From Sternotherus odoratus (Eukaryota > Chordata > Testudines > Kinosternidae), in NCBI GenBank assembly GCA_032164245.1, contig JAVMKO010000003.1, forward strand, positions 94,735,890 to 94,799,889: a stretch of DNA of 64,000 bases. Direction: 5' to 3'. A program made the translations under genes and the position numbers. The notes under the pieces are model-generated. The model saw nothing but the letters and a program-made list of their open reading frames with translations. It ran no database searches and had not been told where the DNA came from. Below, piece after piece: positions 1 to 61,554 of the stretch. Position 1 is the stretch's first letter. Every line of letters starts with the position of its first letter.

Positions 1-51360
<51,360 letters not shown>

Positions 51361-51413
51361 TCAAAATATTTACTTATTCTGATTTTACCGAGTGAACCTT
51401 TTACTTTAAAACA

Positions 51414-51994
51414 CAGATGGGCAAACTTTTTGGCCTGAAGGACACATCAGAGTTGCAAAACTGCAAAGGCTGTGCCTCTCAAAACAGCCTGGTCCCCGCC
51501 CCCTATTGACTCCCTCCCACTTCCTGCCTCGACTGCCCCCCTCAGAATCCCCAACTCATCCAACCCCCACCCCACTCCTTGTTCCCTGATCACCCCCCGA
51601 GAACCCCACTCCCTATCCAACCCCGCTGTCTGTCCCCTGACTGCCACCACCCCTATCCACACCCCTGTGGCAAACAGCCCCCCCGGACTTCAATGCCTAT
51701 CCAAACCCCGTTCCCCATCCCGACCACACTCCCACCCCCAAAACCTCTACCTCATCCAACTGCCCCCTGACCATTCCCCAGGACTTCCTGCCCCTTATCC
51801 AACCCCCCGGCCCCCTTATCATGTCACTCAGAGCACTGAGCCTGAGCCAGACATGCTGCCGTGCTGCCCCACAGGAGTGCACAGCCCACACAGGGAGGGG
51901 CCGGGGCTAGCCTCCCCAGCCGGGAGCTTGGGGGCCAAAAAGGATGGTCCAGTGGGCCAGATGTGGCCCACAGACTGTAATTTGCCCACCTCTG
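51414..51994 (-). mobile_element. hAT element (CAGATGGGCAAAC...)
   Basis: The left end CAGATGGGCAAACTTTTTGG and right end GTAATTTGCCCACCTCTG are inverses. The flanks ctttaaaa (51404-51411) and ctttagaa (51995-52002) look like a duplication, but with two extra bases on the left. C-rich interior, no transposase. Confidence 0.75.
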
Positions 51995-52562
51995 CTTTAG
52001 AAGCATATATTTACAACCTAACATTTTAATCTTGAAAACACATATAAATGTACTTAGTGTTAAACAAATGAACAGTTTCATTAACTTTAATTCATTTACT
52101 CATACCTTTAAAATTAAGTACTGTGTGCAGGAGGCAGCACTAGAATCATATATATTGGGCAGCCAGACAACAGATGTAAAATGAACCATCCCCTCCCCAA
52201 AAATAGAGTTAATCCAGTATTTTGATGATTAATTCTAGCCTTTTTTTAAAGTAAAAAGTTATGTTTTTACATTGAAGGGAAAAGTCAGTATAAGTGTACA
52301 GAAGTTGTACATAGTCAATAATTTACTTACATTAATTTTCCCAATGAAAATAAGAACTATTTCCTCTTTCCCCTGAAACATCAAGTTTGGTGATAAGAGA
52401 CAAAGGAGGGAGAAAGACCCATCCCCCGCTCAGTTCCTTCTTCCCATTCATGACTAAGTGCCATTTCCCACAACATTGGCCACACTTTTTGATCCTTCTA
52501 ATGCTGATCCTCCAGTCCAGATGATGGAGAAAAGGGCCTAAGTGTCACAAACATTACCAAAA
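51995..52562. other. Upstream part of TFB1M (intron 0), no recognised feature
   Basis: AT-rich sequence between a hAT element and a foldback repeat, with no supportable feature. Confidence 0.45.
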
Positions 52563-52824
52563 TGTAACAAAGAGTCCTGTGGCACCTTAAAGACTAACTA
52601 AAGTGTTGAAGCATAAGCTTTTGTGGGCTAATATCTACTTCGTCAGATGCAAGCAGTGGAAGTGTCCAGGGGCCGGTATAGACACTTCCACTGCTTGCAT
52701 CCGACAAAGTGGGTATTAGCTCACGAAAGCTTATGCTTCAACACTTTAGTTAGTCTTTAAGGTGCCACAGGACTTTGTTACCTCTGCTATTCCAGACTAA
52801 CACGGCTACCTCTCTGATTCTTAC
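52563..52824. repeat. Foldback (near-palindromic) copy of the 'GTGGCACCTTAAAGACTAAC' repeat
   Basis: The left arm (about 52567-52664) runs from 'aaagagtcctgtggcacctt' to 'gcagtggaagtgtc'. A 14-bp spacer 'caggggccggtata' follows. The right arm (about 52679-52778) is its reverse complement with few mismatches, ending 'ggtgccacaggactttgtt'. After it comes the family head, 'gactaacacggctacctctc'. RNA or single-stranded DNA from here would form a hairpin of about 100 bp. Confidence 0.9.
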
Positions 52825-53017
52825 CAAAATGGGCTCCCTTTTCAGACCCATTCCCCTGGCTGAAGAGTTACACAGTACCGTGCAGTGGAGCCTGATAGAT
52901 CTCAATGAAGCATTGCATGCCGAGGCTGAGTAACCTTGGAGACAAGAGGTCCCAGCATGCAAGGGTCTATTGGGATGCAAATGGCTTTCTAGTTAGAGCA
53001 AAGCGGATCCTACAGCT

Positions 53018-53285
53018 CAGCGATTCTCAAACTGTGGGCCAGGACCCCCAAGTGGGTTGCAAGTTCATTTTAATGGGGTCACCAGGGCGGGCATTAGACT
53101 CGCTGCTCGGGTCCAGTGCCGAAAGTTGAAGCCAGAGGGCTTCATCTCCAGAGGCCTCGGGCTCAGGCTTCAAGCCTCTGCTCGGAGGCTCAGGGTTTCT
53201 GCCCAGCGAGTCCGACGTCAGCCTGGGCAAAGCCCGAGCCCCAGCACAGGGCGATGAAGTCCAAGCAACTTAGCTCCGGGGGGAG
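53018..53285 (+). mobile_element. 5' fragment of a hAT-type element at the CpG island edge
   Basis: CAGCGATTCTCAAACTGTGG starts the fragment, followed by 'gggttgcaagttcatttt' and 'ggggtcaccagggcggg'. This is the start of a short hAT family known to me from turtle genomes. The opposite terminus is missing and the sequence grades into the CpG-rich region. The open frame across it is not supported. Confidence 0.6.
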
Positions 53286-53793
53286 GCCCCGTGGCAGGGG
53301 GTCGCGCGGCCATGTTGCGATCCGACAGCGACAGGATCCCCCTGCAGGGAAGCTTGAGGCCCACCGCGGTACGGGGGGGGGGGGGGGGAGACGGAAGCTC
53401 AACCAGACAAACCCCAACCAGCGCCGCCGCCACCCGCTCCCTGGCCGCCGAACAGGGGCGAGTCAAACCGCCCCCAACAGTCACACACCTGGGGGGGGGC
53501 TGGGGCAGGCCCGGGCAGCGCGTGCCCCGCTGAGTAGGGGCGGGGCGATCCCTGGGCTGCTGGCTCCGCCTTCCCCCGCGCGCTTGCGGAGCGGGGCGTT
53601 TTTTTCCCCGTGGAAGGGGCGGGGCTTCCCGCGGATTGGGGGTGACGCAACCCGCCCGCTCCCTCCTGGACCCGCCCCCTCACATCACGGGCCCCGCGGG
53701 GACGTAGCCCCTCCCCTGCGCAGAGGCTTTACACATGCGCAGAGCCCCAAACGGAAGGGGGACATGTGCGGAAGCTGCCCACACGTAACTTAC

Positions 53794-53990
53794 TGGTGAA
53801 GACCGTTGTCGCGTGGAGCGCACCCGAGCGGGAGCCCGCGCGAGAATCCGGCGACTGCTGGGATGTTTTTTTCAAGGGTAACTTTATTAGCGCGTTCACC
53901 AGTAACAACAGACCCGCGGCGCAGTGACCCGGACATGGAGGAAAGCGAACCGGAAGCAGAATTTCGGCGCCCAATCAGGCAATCGACGGT
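53794..53990 (-). other. TFB1M: Candidate TFB1M noncoding first exon
   Basis: On the minus strand a perfect donor GTAAGT (53793-53788) follows 'cggtcttcacca'. Together with the acceptor at 51290 it would define a 2.5-kb first intron. The 5' end given is a guess within the NRF-1 cluster. Confidence 0.4.
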
Positions 53991-53999
53991 CTCCCCGTA

Positions 54000-54009
54000 G
54001 CGCATGCGC
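54000..54009. promoter_or_regulatory. NRF-1 site GCGCATGCGC
   Basis: A perfect palindromic NRF-1 core, about 200 bp upstream of the candidate first-exon donor. Confidence 0.7.
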
Positions 54010-54104
54010 CCCGCCGTCCTTCACAACGCTACACGCCGCCTTCCTGGGCCTGGATAGGGTCTCACATGCGTCATCTCCCAGCGGAGAGGAACGGTGGTCT
54101 TAGT

Positions 54105-54120
54105 GCGCATGCGCTATTGG
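54105..54120. promoter_or_regulatory. NRF-1 site with adjacent CCAAT box
   Basis: A second perfect GCGCATGCGC core, followed directly by tattgg (inverted CCAAT), a usual NRF-1/NF-Y arrangement in CpG promoters. Confidence 0.7.
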
Positions 54121-54459
54121 TCTCTCAACATTCCTTCCCCGCCACGTGTTGCGTATGAGCTTCCTAGTCGCCCGCTGATTCAGGGTCATGGGCCTCACAG
54201 TGCGCAGGCGCAGTAGTGTATCCATGTGCTCTGCCTGCAACTAGTGCGCAGGGGTGTCCTGCTAGCGCCGCCGGGGAGTTGCTGCTGCAAGTTACAGCGG
54301 GGTTCAGCTTGTGCGTCCCTTGCTACCACGTGATTAACGTGCAGTCCCGTCCCGAGCTCTGCTGCTGCCCAACCTGTTTCTGCTTGTCCGTGAGGCCCCC
54401 CCGCCGCCCTGAAGTTGGAGCCACGTGTAAGGGGCTGGTTCCTGGGCAGAGCCTCACTA

Positions 54460-54692
54460 GCGTTGTGTTGTCACCTTTTTTAATGGCTGGTAACTGGACG
54501 GTCTGCCATGTGCTCTGCCTCCTCCCTCAATCCTCACCTCCCCGTTCTCCATCTCCCCCTCCCCCCGGGCATGCCCCTGCTCCACCTCCCCGCCCCAGCC
54601 CCCCGGATCAAAAAAACAGATTTCTGGGCTTGTCAAATGGCACTGGGACACACGAGCCGACTGTCCAGGTAAAAATGGGATAGGTGGCAACC
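54460..54692. repeat. Possible hAT-like fragment
   Basis: It ends 'gataggtggcaaccct' plus A, resembling the inverse of TAGGGTTGCCACC termini, with a C-rich interior. No opposite end found. Confidence 0.35.
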
Positions 54693-55615
54693 CTAATCCT
54701 CCCTGGGCAGCAGGGTCCAGCTGTGTAGATCCAGTAAGGTAACTGGGGTGTAAAACTAATAAGTTATGGGGTGCAAAACAAGGGGCCAGACCCACAATAG
54801 GATAAAAGCATTGCAGTGCTCAGCAGTGCAATACCTAATGTGTAGGTGTTCTGTCACGCAGAGGAGTCTGTCTGTAGCCCTATGTTTGGTGCTCAGGCTC
54901 CCTATGCAATCCCTATCAGGAATTGAGCACCTACAAATGGAATCAGTAGAAAGCCTGCAAACTGAGGGGAACTGCTTCAAAAGGAGAGATTAAGAATGAC
55001 CTCCAGTCCAAAAACTATTTTAGCTCAGTGGTTTGGGCAGTTACCTGGAATATGGGAGATCCTGCCACACATAAAGCAGTGTGGCGATTTGAAATTGCAT
55101 TCCCACATTCCAGTTTAGTAACCTAACTCCTGGCTACTGTATTCACACATACCCATGCATTCAGCCCAAAATTCCTAGTCTGGTAACTCGATAGCCCTGT
55201 GGGCTTTGGTGTGCTCTGGAAACACCTACTGGACTGGGCTACGTGCAAGAAGGGCATGGGACTATTTAATTTGAGAATCATGCTGGGACTTAGGTATTGA
55301 GCAGCATCCTGTCATCAGATGTGTGCCGTGTTGTGCATGCTTACTTGCAGAAACTGAGGCACCCAGGGAATTTGGGCACTTAAGAGAGTTAGACAGCAGC
55401 TGAGTGGGGGTTTTGAAGATGACAGTGGTGCCTAAATGTTGGGCATCTAAAGTGGCAACTAGATATCTAAATCCCTTTGTGGGTCTAGCTCAAAGATTTT
55501 AGCAACATTGATTTGTTGACAGTACAGCCCTGAAGCATGTTTCAGTCTTGAAAGTGATGTTTTCCAGAAAATTATGAGCATATAAAACAGGGCTTTAAGA
55601 AAAATCACTCTACAG
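54693..55615. other. Intergenic, with MITE-like and SINE-like pieces
   Basis: At about 55018 'tagctcagtggtttgggcag' resembles a tRNA-derived A box of a SINE. At about 55280-55500 lies a 'gacttaggtattgag' MITE-like repeat similar to 21478 and 50165. No gene. Confidence 0.4.
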
Positions 55616-56132
55616 CAGGGGTCTCAAACTCAAATGACCATGAGGGCCGCATGAGGACTAGTGCACTGGCCCGAGGGCCGCATCACTGACACACACACAT
55701 ACCCTCGCTGCCCCGGCTCTGCCCCCACTCCACCCCTTCCATGAGGACTAGTGCACTGGCCCGAGGGCCACACCACTGACACACACCCTGCCCTCGCTGC
55801 CCCGGCTCCACCCCCACTCCACCCCTTCCAAGAGGTCCCACCCCTGCCCCACCTCCTCCTCTGAGCACGCAGCTCCCCATTCCCTCCTGGAAAGCGCTAG
55901 GCACCACCAACAGCTGTTTGGCAAACAAAGCAAGAGCAATATAGGAAGTCCAGAGCTAGAAACGCGCGCGGCCCAGCCAGGCAGCAGAGAAGCCTCCACT
56001 TCTGGCCCCTCCGTCCTGCAAACTGCTATGGGGGGACCGGGGGGAAGGGGGGGCGCCAGGAAGCTTGGCGGGCCGCAGGGAAGGGCTTGGCGGGCCGCAT
56101 GTGGCCCCCGGGCCGCATGTTTGAGACCCCTG
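55616..56132. mobile_element. hAT non-autonomous element (CAGGGGTCTCAAAC)
   Basis: 517 bp with inverted termini CAGGGGTCTCAAACTC and GCATGTTTGAGACCCCTG. A perfect 8-bp duplication ctctacag flanks it (55608-55615 and 56133-56140). About 90 bp ('atgaggactagtgcactggc' onward) is tandemly duplicated near the left end. No transposase. Confidence 0.92.
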
Positions 56133-56140
56133 CTCTACAG

Positions 56141-57944
56141 CCTTTGCTAGAGCTTACATGACTATGAGCAGAATAAATATAACATCATTTATCCAAGACT
56201 CTTGAAGCTCAAACATAATTTATCCTAAGAAAGCCTCTCAGTTGATTTACTGTTATCACAGTTGGTGAAATGGAAGCACATAGACATTGATGTCTCAGGT
56301 TTCAGAAGTCACTGCAATCAGTGGTAGCTACAGATACTCAGTAGTTTTGAAGAGCGAGCCATAAGTTACTTGCTAAGTGATACTCCAGCTCTGGAGCAGA
56401 ACTAAAAATACAAAGCAGCTATCCTGACTTCCAGTCTCTTTAGGGTATGTTTACATTAGAGGGCTGGTTGTTTCTTTTAAACTTGAGTTAACTAATTTCC
56501 AAGTTTGTGGTTTGCCCAATTCTACACACCTAGGACTTGATTTTCAACAGTACTTCCCCTTCATTTCCACTGGAGTTGAGAGTGCTTAGCATCTCTGAGA
56601 ATCATGCCTTAGGGGTCTCGAGTTGGAGGGAATTAGGTTTAACACCTCAAATGATCCCATGAGACTTAGACTACAAAATACCTTTGAGGATCTGGGCCTT
56701 CATGCACTTAACTCCCTCTGACTACAGTGGGAGTTTCAGGCATTCAGCAGCTGTTTAGTGACACTCCACCTATGAATGACAAAATAAATCAAGCAATTGA
56801 TATGTCAGAAGTATTTGAATTACAAGACATACTGTAGCTAAAAATATATGTACAGTACACTTCTTTCAAGATTTTGCAGTACTAGTTTTAAGTGTCCCCT
56901 GCTGACATCAGAAGTGATTGGGCATGACAGAGAAGAATGTTCCTTTCTCTGGTACTGTAGAACTAATGTTGGGTTTTAAGTATCTACTTATGATTTTGCT
57001 TTTTTATTTCTTTGCTTGCTGATTGTTTTGACAGGGTAAGTGACTTGTAAGAAGCTGTTTTCTGGAAGTGGAATATTTAATAAAAAGCCATGGGGAAGTG
57101 CTGGAGAAGTGAAGTGCATATTGGTAGTTGCAGGTGGAAAATTAAAGTTCATTGAAGGGTTTCCAGTAAGTAACCCTCAATCAGGTGAAATCACTGAGGG
57201 GGCAATTCTAGGTAGCATTCAGTGAATAAAGCTTCTACATCAGTAACAGATTTCCAGTAATACAGTACAAATCAGTAGATCCCAGTAACATGTTAAAGTC
57301 CCTGTATAAAGGTCAGCAGGTTGGGCTCCCATTCTGCTCTGATTGAAGTCAATGGGATTTGTACTGGCTCAAACCAATGTACTTTGAATTATAAAACATA
57401 AGTATCAGGTTATGTGAAAGGTCATGAAATCAGCAGAGGTATTCACAACGACTGATGGAAGTAGCATATTTAAATGTACACTAATGTAAACTTTTTTTAC
57501 TGTCCATATATAATTGTAATGATTAAGTCATTAAAAATATTTCAAAAGTAATAAGATTAACAATCAAATGGTAAACCAACATCCTGACAGCTTCATAAAG
57601 GAAATTAAGACTGAAGATATTCATATCCTTCTGAAGAACACAGAAAAATCAGACCATTTCACAGATGTTTTAAGGTAATTTATATATATAATTACTTTTG
57701 GTTGAGTTAACAGTTGGTAAATGACTTCTAAATTAACTGAAAGTATTTTAAAATGTTAGGCTACTTTCCCCCTACTTAGGTTATTCACACATAGACTTTA
57801 ATCTAAACTAGAATTTAAAGAAGTTAGATCACGTCCTCTTTCTAAATAACACCTTCTAAAGCTCAAGTGAAGACAGCAATATGATAGACACATTAATATA
57901 TAATAAACTAGTTGAGTTAGAGGCTAGGCTGCTCCCATATAACA
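56141..57944. other. Intergenic, no recognised gene
   Basis: AT-rich sequence beyond the TFB1M promoter. A fragment at about 56520-56610 ('ttgattttcaacagtacttc', 'cttagcatctctgagaatca') looks like an old dispersed repeat. Nothing else supportable. Confidence 0.45.
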
Positions 57945-58830
57945 TAAAAATGGTTATACTGGGTCAGACTCATTTCAAGTTTGCAGAAAAATTCTACCTC
58001 AGCCCCAAGTATAACTTACTGAACATAAGAATGGCCCTATTGGGTGAGACTAAAGGTCCATCTAGCCCAGTATCCTGTCTTTTTACAGTGGCCAATGACA
58101 GGTGCCCCAGAGGGAATGAACAGAACAGGTAATCATCAAAAATAACCAGGAGTCCTTGTGGCACCTTAGAGACTAACAAATGTATTTGGGCATAAGCCTT
58201 CATGACTGATAATCCACTTCATCAGATGCATGGAGTGATGCAGTAAGCAGGTATAAATATACAGCACATGAAAAGATGGGAGTTGCCTTACCAAGTGCGG
58301 GGTTAGTGCTAATGAGGCCAATTCAATCATGGTAGATTTGGCCCATTCCCAACAGTTAACAAGAAGGTGTGAGTATCAACAGAGGGAAAATAATTTTTTG
58401 TGGTGACCCAGTCACTACCAGTCCTTATTCAGGCCTAATTTAATTACGTAAAGTTTGCAAATTAGTTCCAGTTCTGCAGTTTCTTGTTGAAGTCTGTTTT
58501 AAAAAAAATTTTGTTGAAGAATTGCCACTTTTAAGTTTGTTATTGAGTGTCCCTCAGACCTTCTTGTCAACTGTTGGGAATGGGCACCTCATTAGCACTT
58601 CAGACTAGCACAGCTACGCCTCTGAAGCCGGTAATCATCAAGTGATCCAGCCAGCCATCCTGTCACAGCTTCTGGTAAACAGAGGCTGGGGGCACCATCC
58701 GTGGCCATCCTGGCCAATAGCCATTGATGGATCTATCCTCCATGAATTTACCTAGTTCTTTTTTGAACTCTGTTATAGTCTTGGCCTTCACGACATCTTC
58801 TGGCAAAACCAGGAACTATACCCTGTTTAA
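57945..58830 (-). mobile_element. CR1-like LINE 3' fragment, split by a retroposon
   Basis: Read on the minus strand it ends 'tactgggctagatggacctt', then 'ggccattcttatgttc', a usual CR1-type 3' end in turtles. The upstream part continues on the other side of the insertion (58642-58830: 'gccattgatggatctatcct', 'cttggccttcacgacatct'). An extra short copy of the tail lies at 57945-57975. Confidence 0.6.
58140..58629 (-). mobile_element. 490-bp retroposon of the 'GTGGCACCTTAGAGACTAAC' family
   Basis: It is flanked by a perfect 12-bp duplication ggtaatcatcaa (58128-58139 and 58630-58641). On the minus strand it runs from 'cagaggcgtagctgtgctag' to 'ggtgccacaaggactcctgg', then an A/T tail. 'gggaatgggccaaatctacc' and 'tgggaatgggcacctcatta' are internal repeats in opposite contexts. 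The longest copy of this family in the window. No coding capacity was recognised. Confidence 0.85.
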
Positions 58831-58934
58831 ACCAGGAACACGGACAGATTTTACTGTGTGGTAGCTAGCATTGTAAAATCCTATTGCAGACAGGGTAAAT
58901 TGTAGATTTACCTCAGTTTATCTGGTCGGGAATG

Positions 58935-59170
58935 CAAGACAGTTTGTTTACGTTGACTGTCCGCAGGCACAGCCGCCCGCAGCTCCCAGTGACCATGGTT
59001 CGCTGTTCCCAGCCAATGGGAGCTGCAGGAAGCAGACCAGGTTATGGTGAACGGTGAACCATAGCCGCTGGGAGCTGCAGGCGGCCATGCCTGTGGATGG
59101 TCAACAAACAAACTGTCTCATGGCCTGCCAGGGGATTACCCTGATGGGCCACAGATTGCTCACCACTGCC
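58935..59170. mobile_element. hAT-type fragment with internal inverted repeat
   Basis: It ends 'gggccacagattgctcaccactg', written in two parts, the inverse of a CAGTGGTGAGCAA-type hAT start. 'cagccaatgggagctgcagg' and 'cgctgggagctgcaggcggc' repeat inside, and 'acagtttgtttacgttgac' pairs with 'gtcaacaaacaaactgt'. The left end is not defined. Confidence 0.5.
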
Positions 59171-59970
59171 CTAGGGTAGATGAAGTCCCTGCATGTTTTG
59201 TTTATGATTCCCTCTAAAACAGTTCAATCAGTGTTGATTCACTGGGAGCATTTACAATACTTTACATTATACTAGTAGCCAAAAGTCCCTAGATTTGTCA
59301 ATTGCTGTGATTCAAAGTGTCATTCTACTTCAGAAGAGTGACTGCAAAAACGGGAGCCTTTTTCACAACATATTTGATCCCAGAATTTATAGCTGACTAC
59401 CCAGAAGTTTTTATTACTTCACATCTGTTGATAATCTAGAAGGACTGAGCTAGTTTCTGTTCTGGCCTGTGTATTATTAGAAGTTTTCCGTAAGATTTAA
59501 CTGCGGTCCAAACTCAGCCAGTTATACCCATTTAAACCTCTCTGACATCAGTGGATTGGCCTCAGACCTGTGCAACAATTCAGCCTGAAGAATATGATGA
59601 TATGAGCCAGCCAGAACTCAGTTTGACTTTCATATTCAATCTTGAGGCTGCAGGGCTGGCAAGTAGAAGAGAATGGTTTTATTTGTAAACCAGCTAAGTT
59701 TTATCTAAAACTAGTAGCTAAACCTGTTGAAGGGGCATGGCAGCTGGACCAACTAGTTCACCATCCATGCAGTCTCCCTCACATAACCAAAGAAATCATT
59801 GCATGCAGATTAGCTATAGAGTAAGGTTGATTGGTTAAGTTACCTACATAGGATTCTATGACATACTGTAGCAATACACCGCACAAGTATTCATAAAGTC
59901 AAAATGGCTGAGACCTTAAAAATTGGTGATGATAGACCCCGAAACCCAATAAAGGTTGTACCTGGTGATA
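59171..59970. other. Intergenic, no recognised feature
   Basis: AT-rich sequence with no supportable gene or element. Confidence 0.45.
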
Positions 59971-60444
59971 TCTATATATATAAAAGTCAAATGGTGTATG
60001 CATGTGTGTGTATGCGTGCGTGCGTGCGTGTATGTATGCTGCCTTACTCCTTCCACACTGTTTGAGCTAGAGACTTGAAATTTGGTACAGTTATAGGCTT
60101 TAGAGTCCTAATCAGGGTAAGAGTCGAAAATTTTTCAAATCTCACCTCTGACGCCCCCCAGGCCAGGGGTGAAATTCTTTAAAGCCCATTCACATCAGCT
60201 GGGCTGCAGGTTAACACCTGCTGTTCTCTGTGACATAGTTATGATGTCATAATACCCCCCTTCAACGGACCCCGCACTCTCAGCTCTCTCCTCCCTCCCA
60301 CAGCCCCCCACTTGCTCAGTTCTCTCCCCCCTCCCCCCACTCGCTCAGCTCTCTCCCCCCTCCAACGCCCCCCCCCCACTGGCTCAGCTCTCTCCCCCCT
60401 CCCCCCCTGCGATGAACCCGAGCAACGCCGGGTATTTTTGCTAG
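59971..60444 (+). mobile_element. Non-autonomous Helitron A
   Basis: The most compact complete copy (474 bp): host A, then TCTATATATATAAAAGTC. It has a (TG/CG)n-like tract at 60005-60038 and the shared head. A C-rich minisatellite ('cactcgctcagctctctccc') follows. The hairpin ACCCG-loop-CGGGT (60416-60433) precedes 'atttttgCTAG', then host T. Same family as the elements at 11334 and 29646. No Rep/helicase. Confidence 0.9.
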
Positions 60445-61040
60445 TTCTGAATAAAAGGAGCCCTGAACCATGCATGCTTCAGGCTGTCTCTATGGCCATT
60501 CTAGGCTACAGAGTGAAACACAATGATAATTTTGGACTCTTACTATGAAATGTTTTTTCAGTATACTGTATAAGGGCCCAGTCATGCTCTCACCAAGGAG
60601 AATGTGACTTTTGCAATTGAAGTTAATACGAAAACGAGCTGGCCACTGTTTGTCCTTTACATGTTCTATATATGTACTTTATATATTTTAAGTGTCTCTT
60701 TAAAATCCTTCAGTTCTTACTCAGCCAAGATATGGGAATTTTGGCTTGAGTGAAAACTACAGGATTTGGCCTGACATTTTAAAATGCTAAAACATGATAA
60801 ATGTAGAAAGAGCAAGCTCCACATGTTGATGATGTAGAATAGCAAATGATATTTGCTGTTTTACAAAACAACACAAAGGGTTTAATGAAAAAATAATTAG
60901 TGGGTTTTTCTTTAATTATTTCAAGTCAAGCTGTTAATAAATGTGATTTCATGCTGGGTTTTTTAAAATGTAAATTATCTGCAATTCTCTCAGGTGCTTG
61001 GCTGGTGGATCTTGATCATATGGTCAGGGTCTAACACAGG
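60445..61040. other. Intergenic, no recognised feature
   Basis: AT-rich sequence with no supportable feature. Confidence 0.45.
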
Positions 61041-61330
61041 GGTGGGCAAATGTTTTGGCCCAGGACCACATGTGGTTATGGAAGTGCTCACAAAATTGGG
61101 CCATGAATGTTCACAAAATTGAGGGTTGGGTGCGGGAGGGGATGAGGGCCCTGTGGTTGCGCCAGACATGAGGAGTTCAGGATGTGGGAGGGGGCTCCGA
61201 ACTGGGCAGGGGGTTGTGGTGAGGGGGGGGTGGGTAAGGCTCCAGCTGGCGGTGTGGGCTCTGGGGTGGGGCTGGGTATGAGGAGTTGTGGGTGCAGGAA
61301 GGTGCTCTGGGCTGGGACGTGCACTTGCTT
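61036..61330 (+). mobile_element. hAT 5' fragment (CAGGGGTGGGCAAA)
   Basis: It begins CAGGGGTGGGCAAATGTTTTGGCC, given here in part, the same terminus type as the ends at 34964 and 63967. The G-rich interior has 'ggggtggggctgg' and similar runs. The right end is missing, and the end at 63967 does not share a target duplication with it. Confidence 0.6.
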
Positions 61331-61554
61331 TACAGCACAAGAACCAAATACTTCTCAAGCAAGACAGCCAAACTCCACCCCATAGATATGCCAATTTACC
61401 ATCTTCTCTTCTTTGCATGTGCAGTATTGCTAATGTGCACCTCAGACCATTGTTTTAATAATAAAATTAATATATATATAATTCCAATACTAAGAGTGCT
61501 TTTTTTCTTACCACTCCAACCTCAAATGTTCAGCTAGACTTTGCGATGGATAGT

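Larger units (their letters stand above)
53290..54350. promoter_or_regulatory. TFB1M: CpG-rich region, probable TFB1M promoter
   Basis: The only long CpG-dense, non-repetitive stretch near the TFB1M start. NRF-1-type sites: catgcgcag (53734-53742), GCGCATGCGC (54000-54009), GCGCATGCGC (54105-54114) with an adjacent inverted CCAAT box attgg (54116-54120), and tgcgcaggcgcag (54201-54213). ETS-type accggaag is near 53949 and gcggaag near 53768. CACGTG lies near 54141, 54326 and 54422. Human TFB1M is known to be driven by NRF-1 and NRF-2/GABP. The transcription start cannot be placed exactly. Confidence 0.75.

Noticed and set aside
53116..53799. 227-codon frame in the CpG island
   Set aside because: It begins inside a hAT fragment and runs through promoter-like GC-rich DNA. 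No recognisable domain; open frames are expected by chance here.
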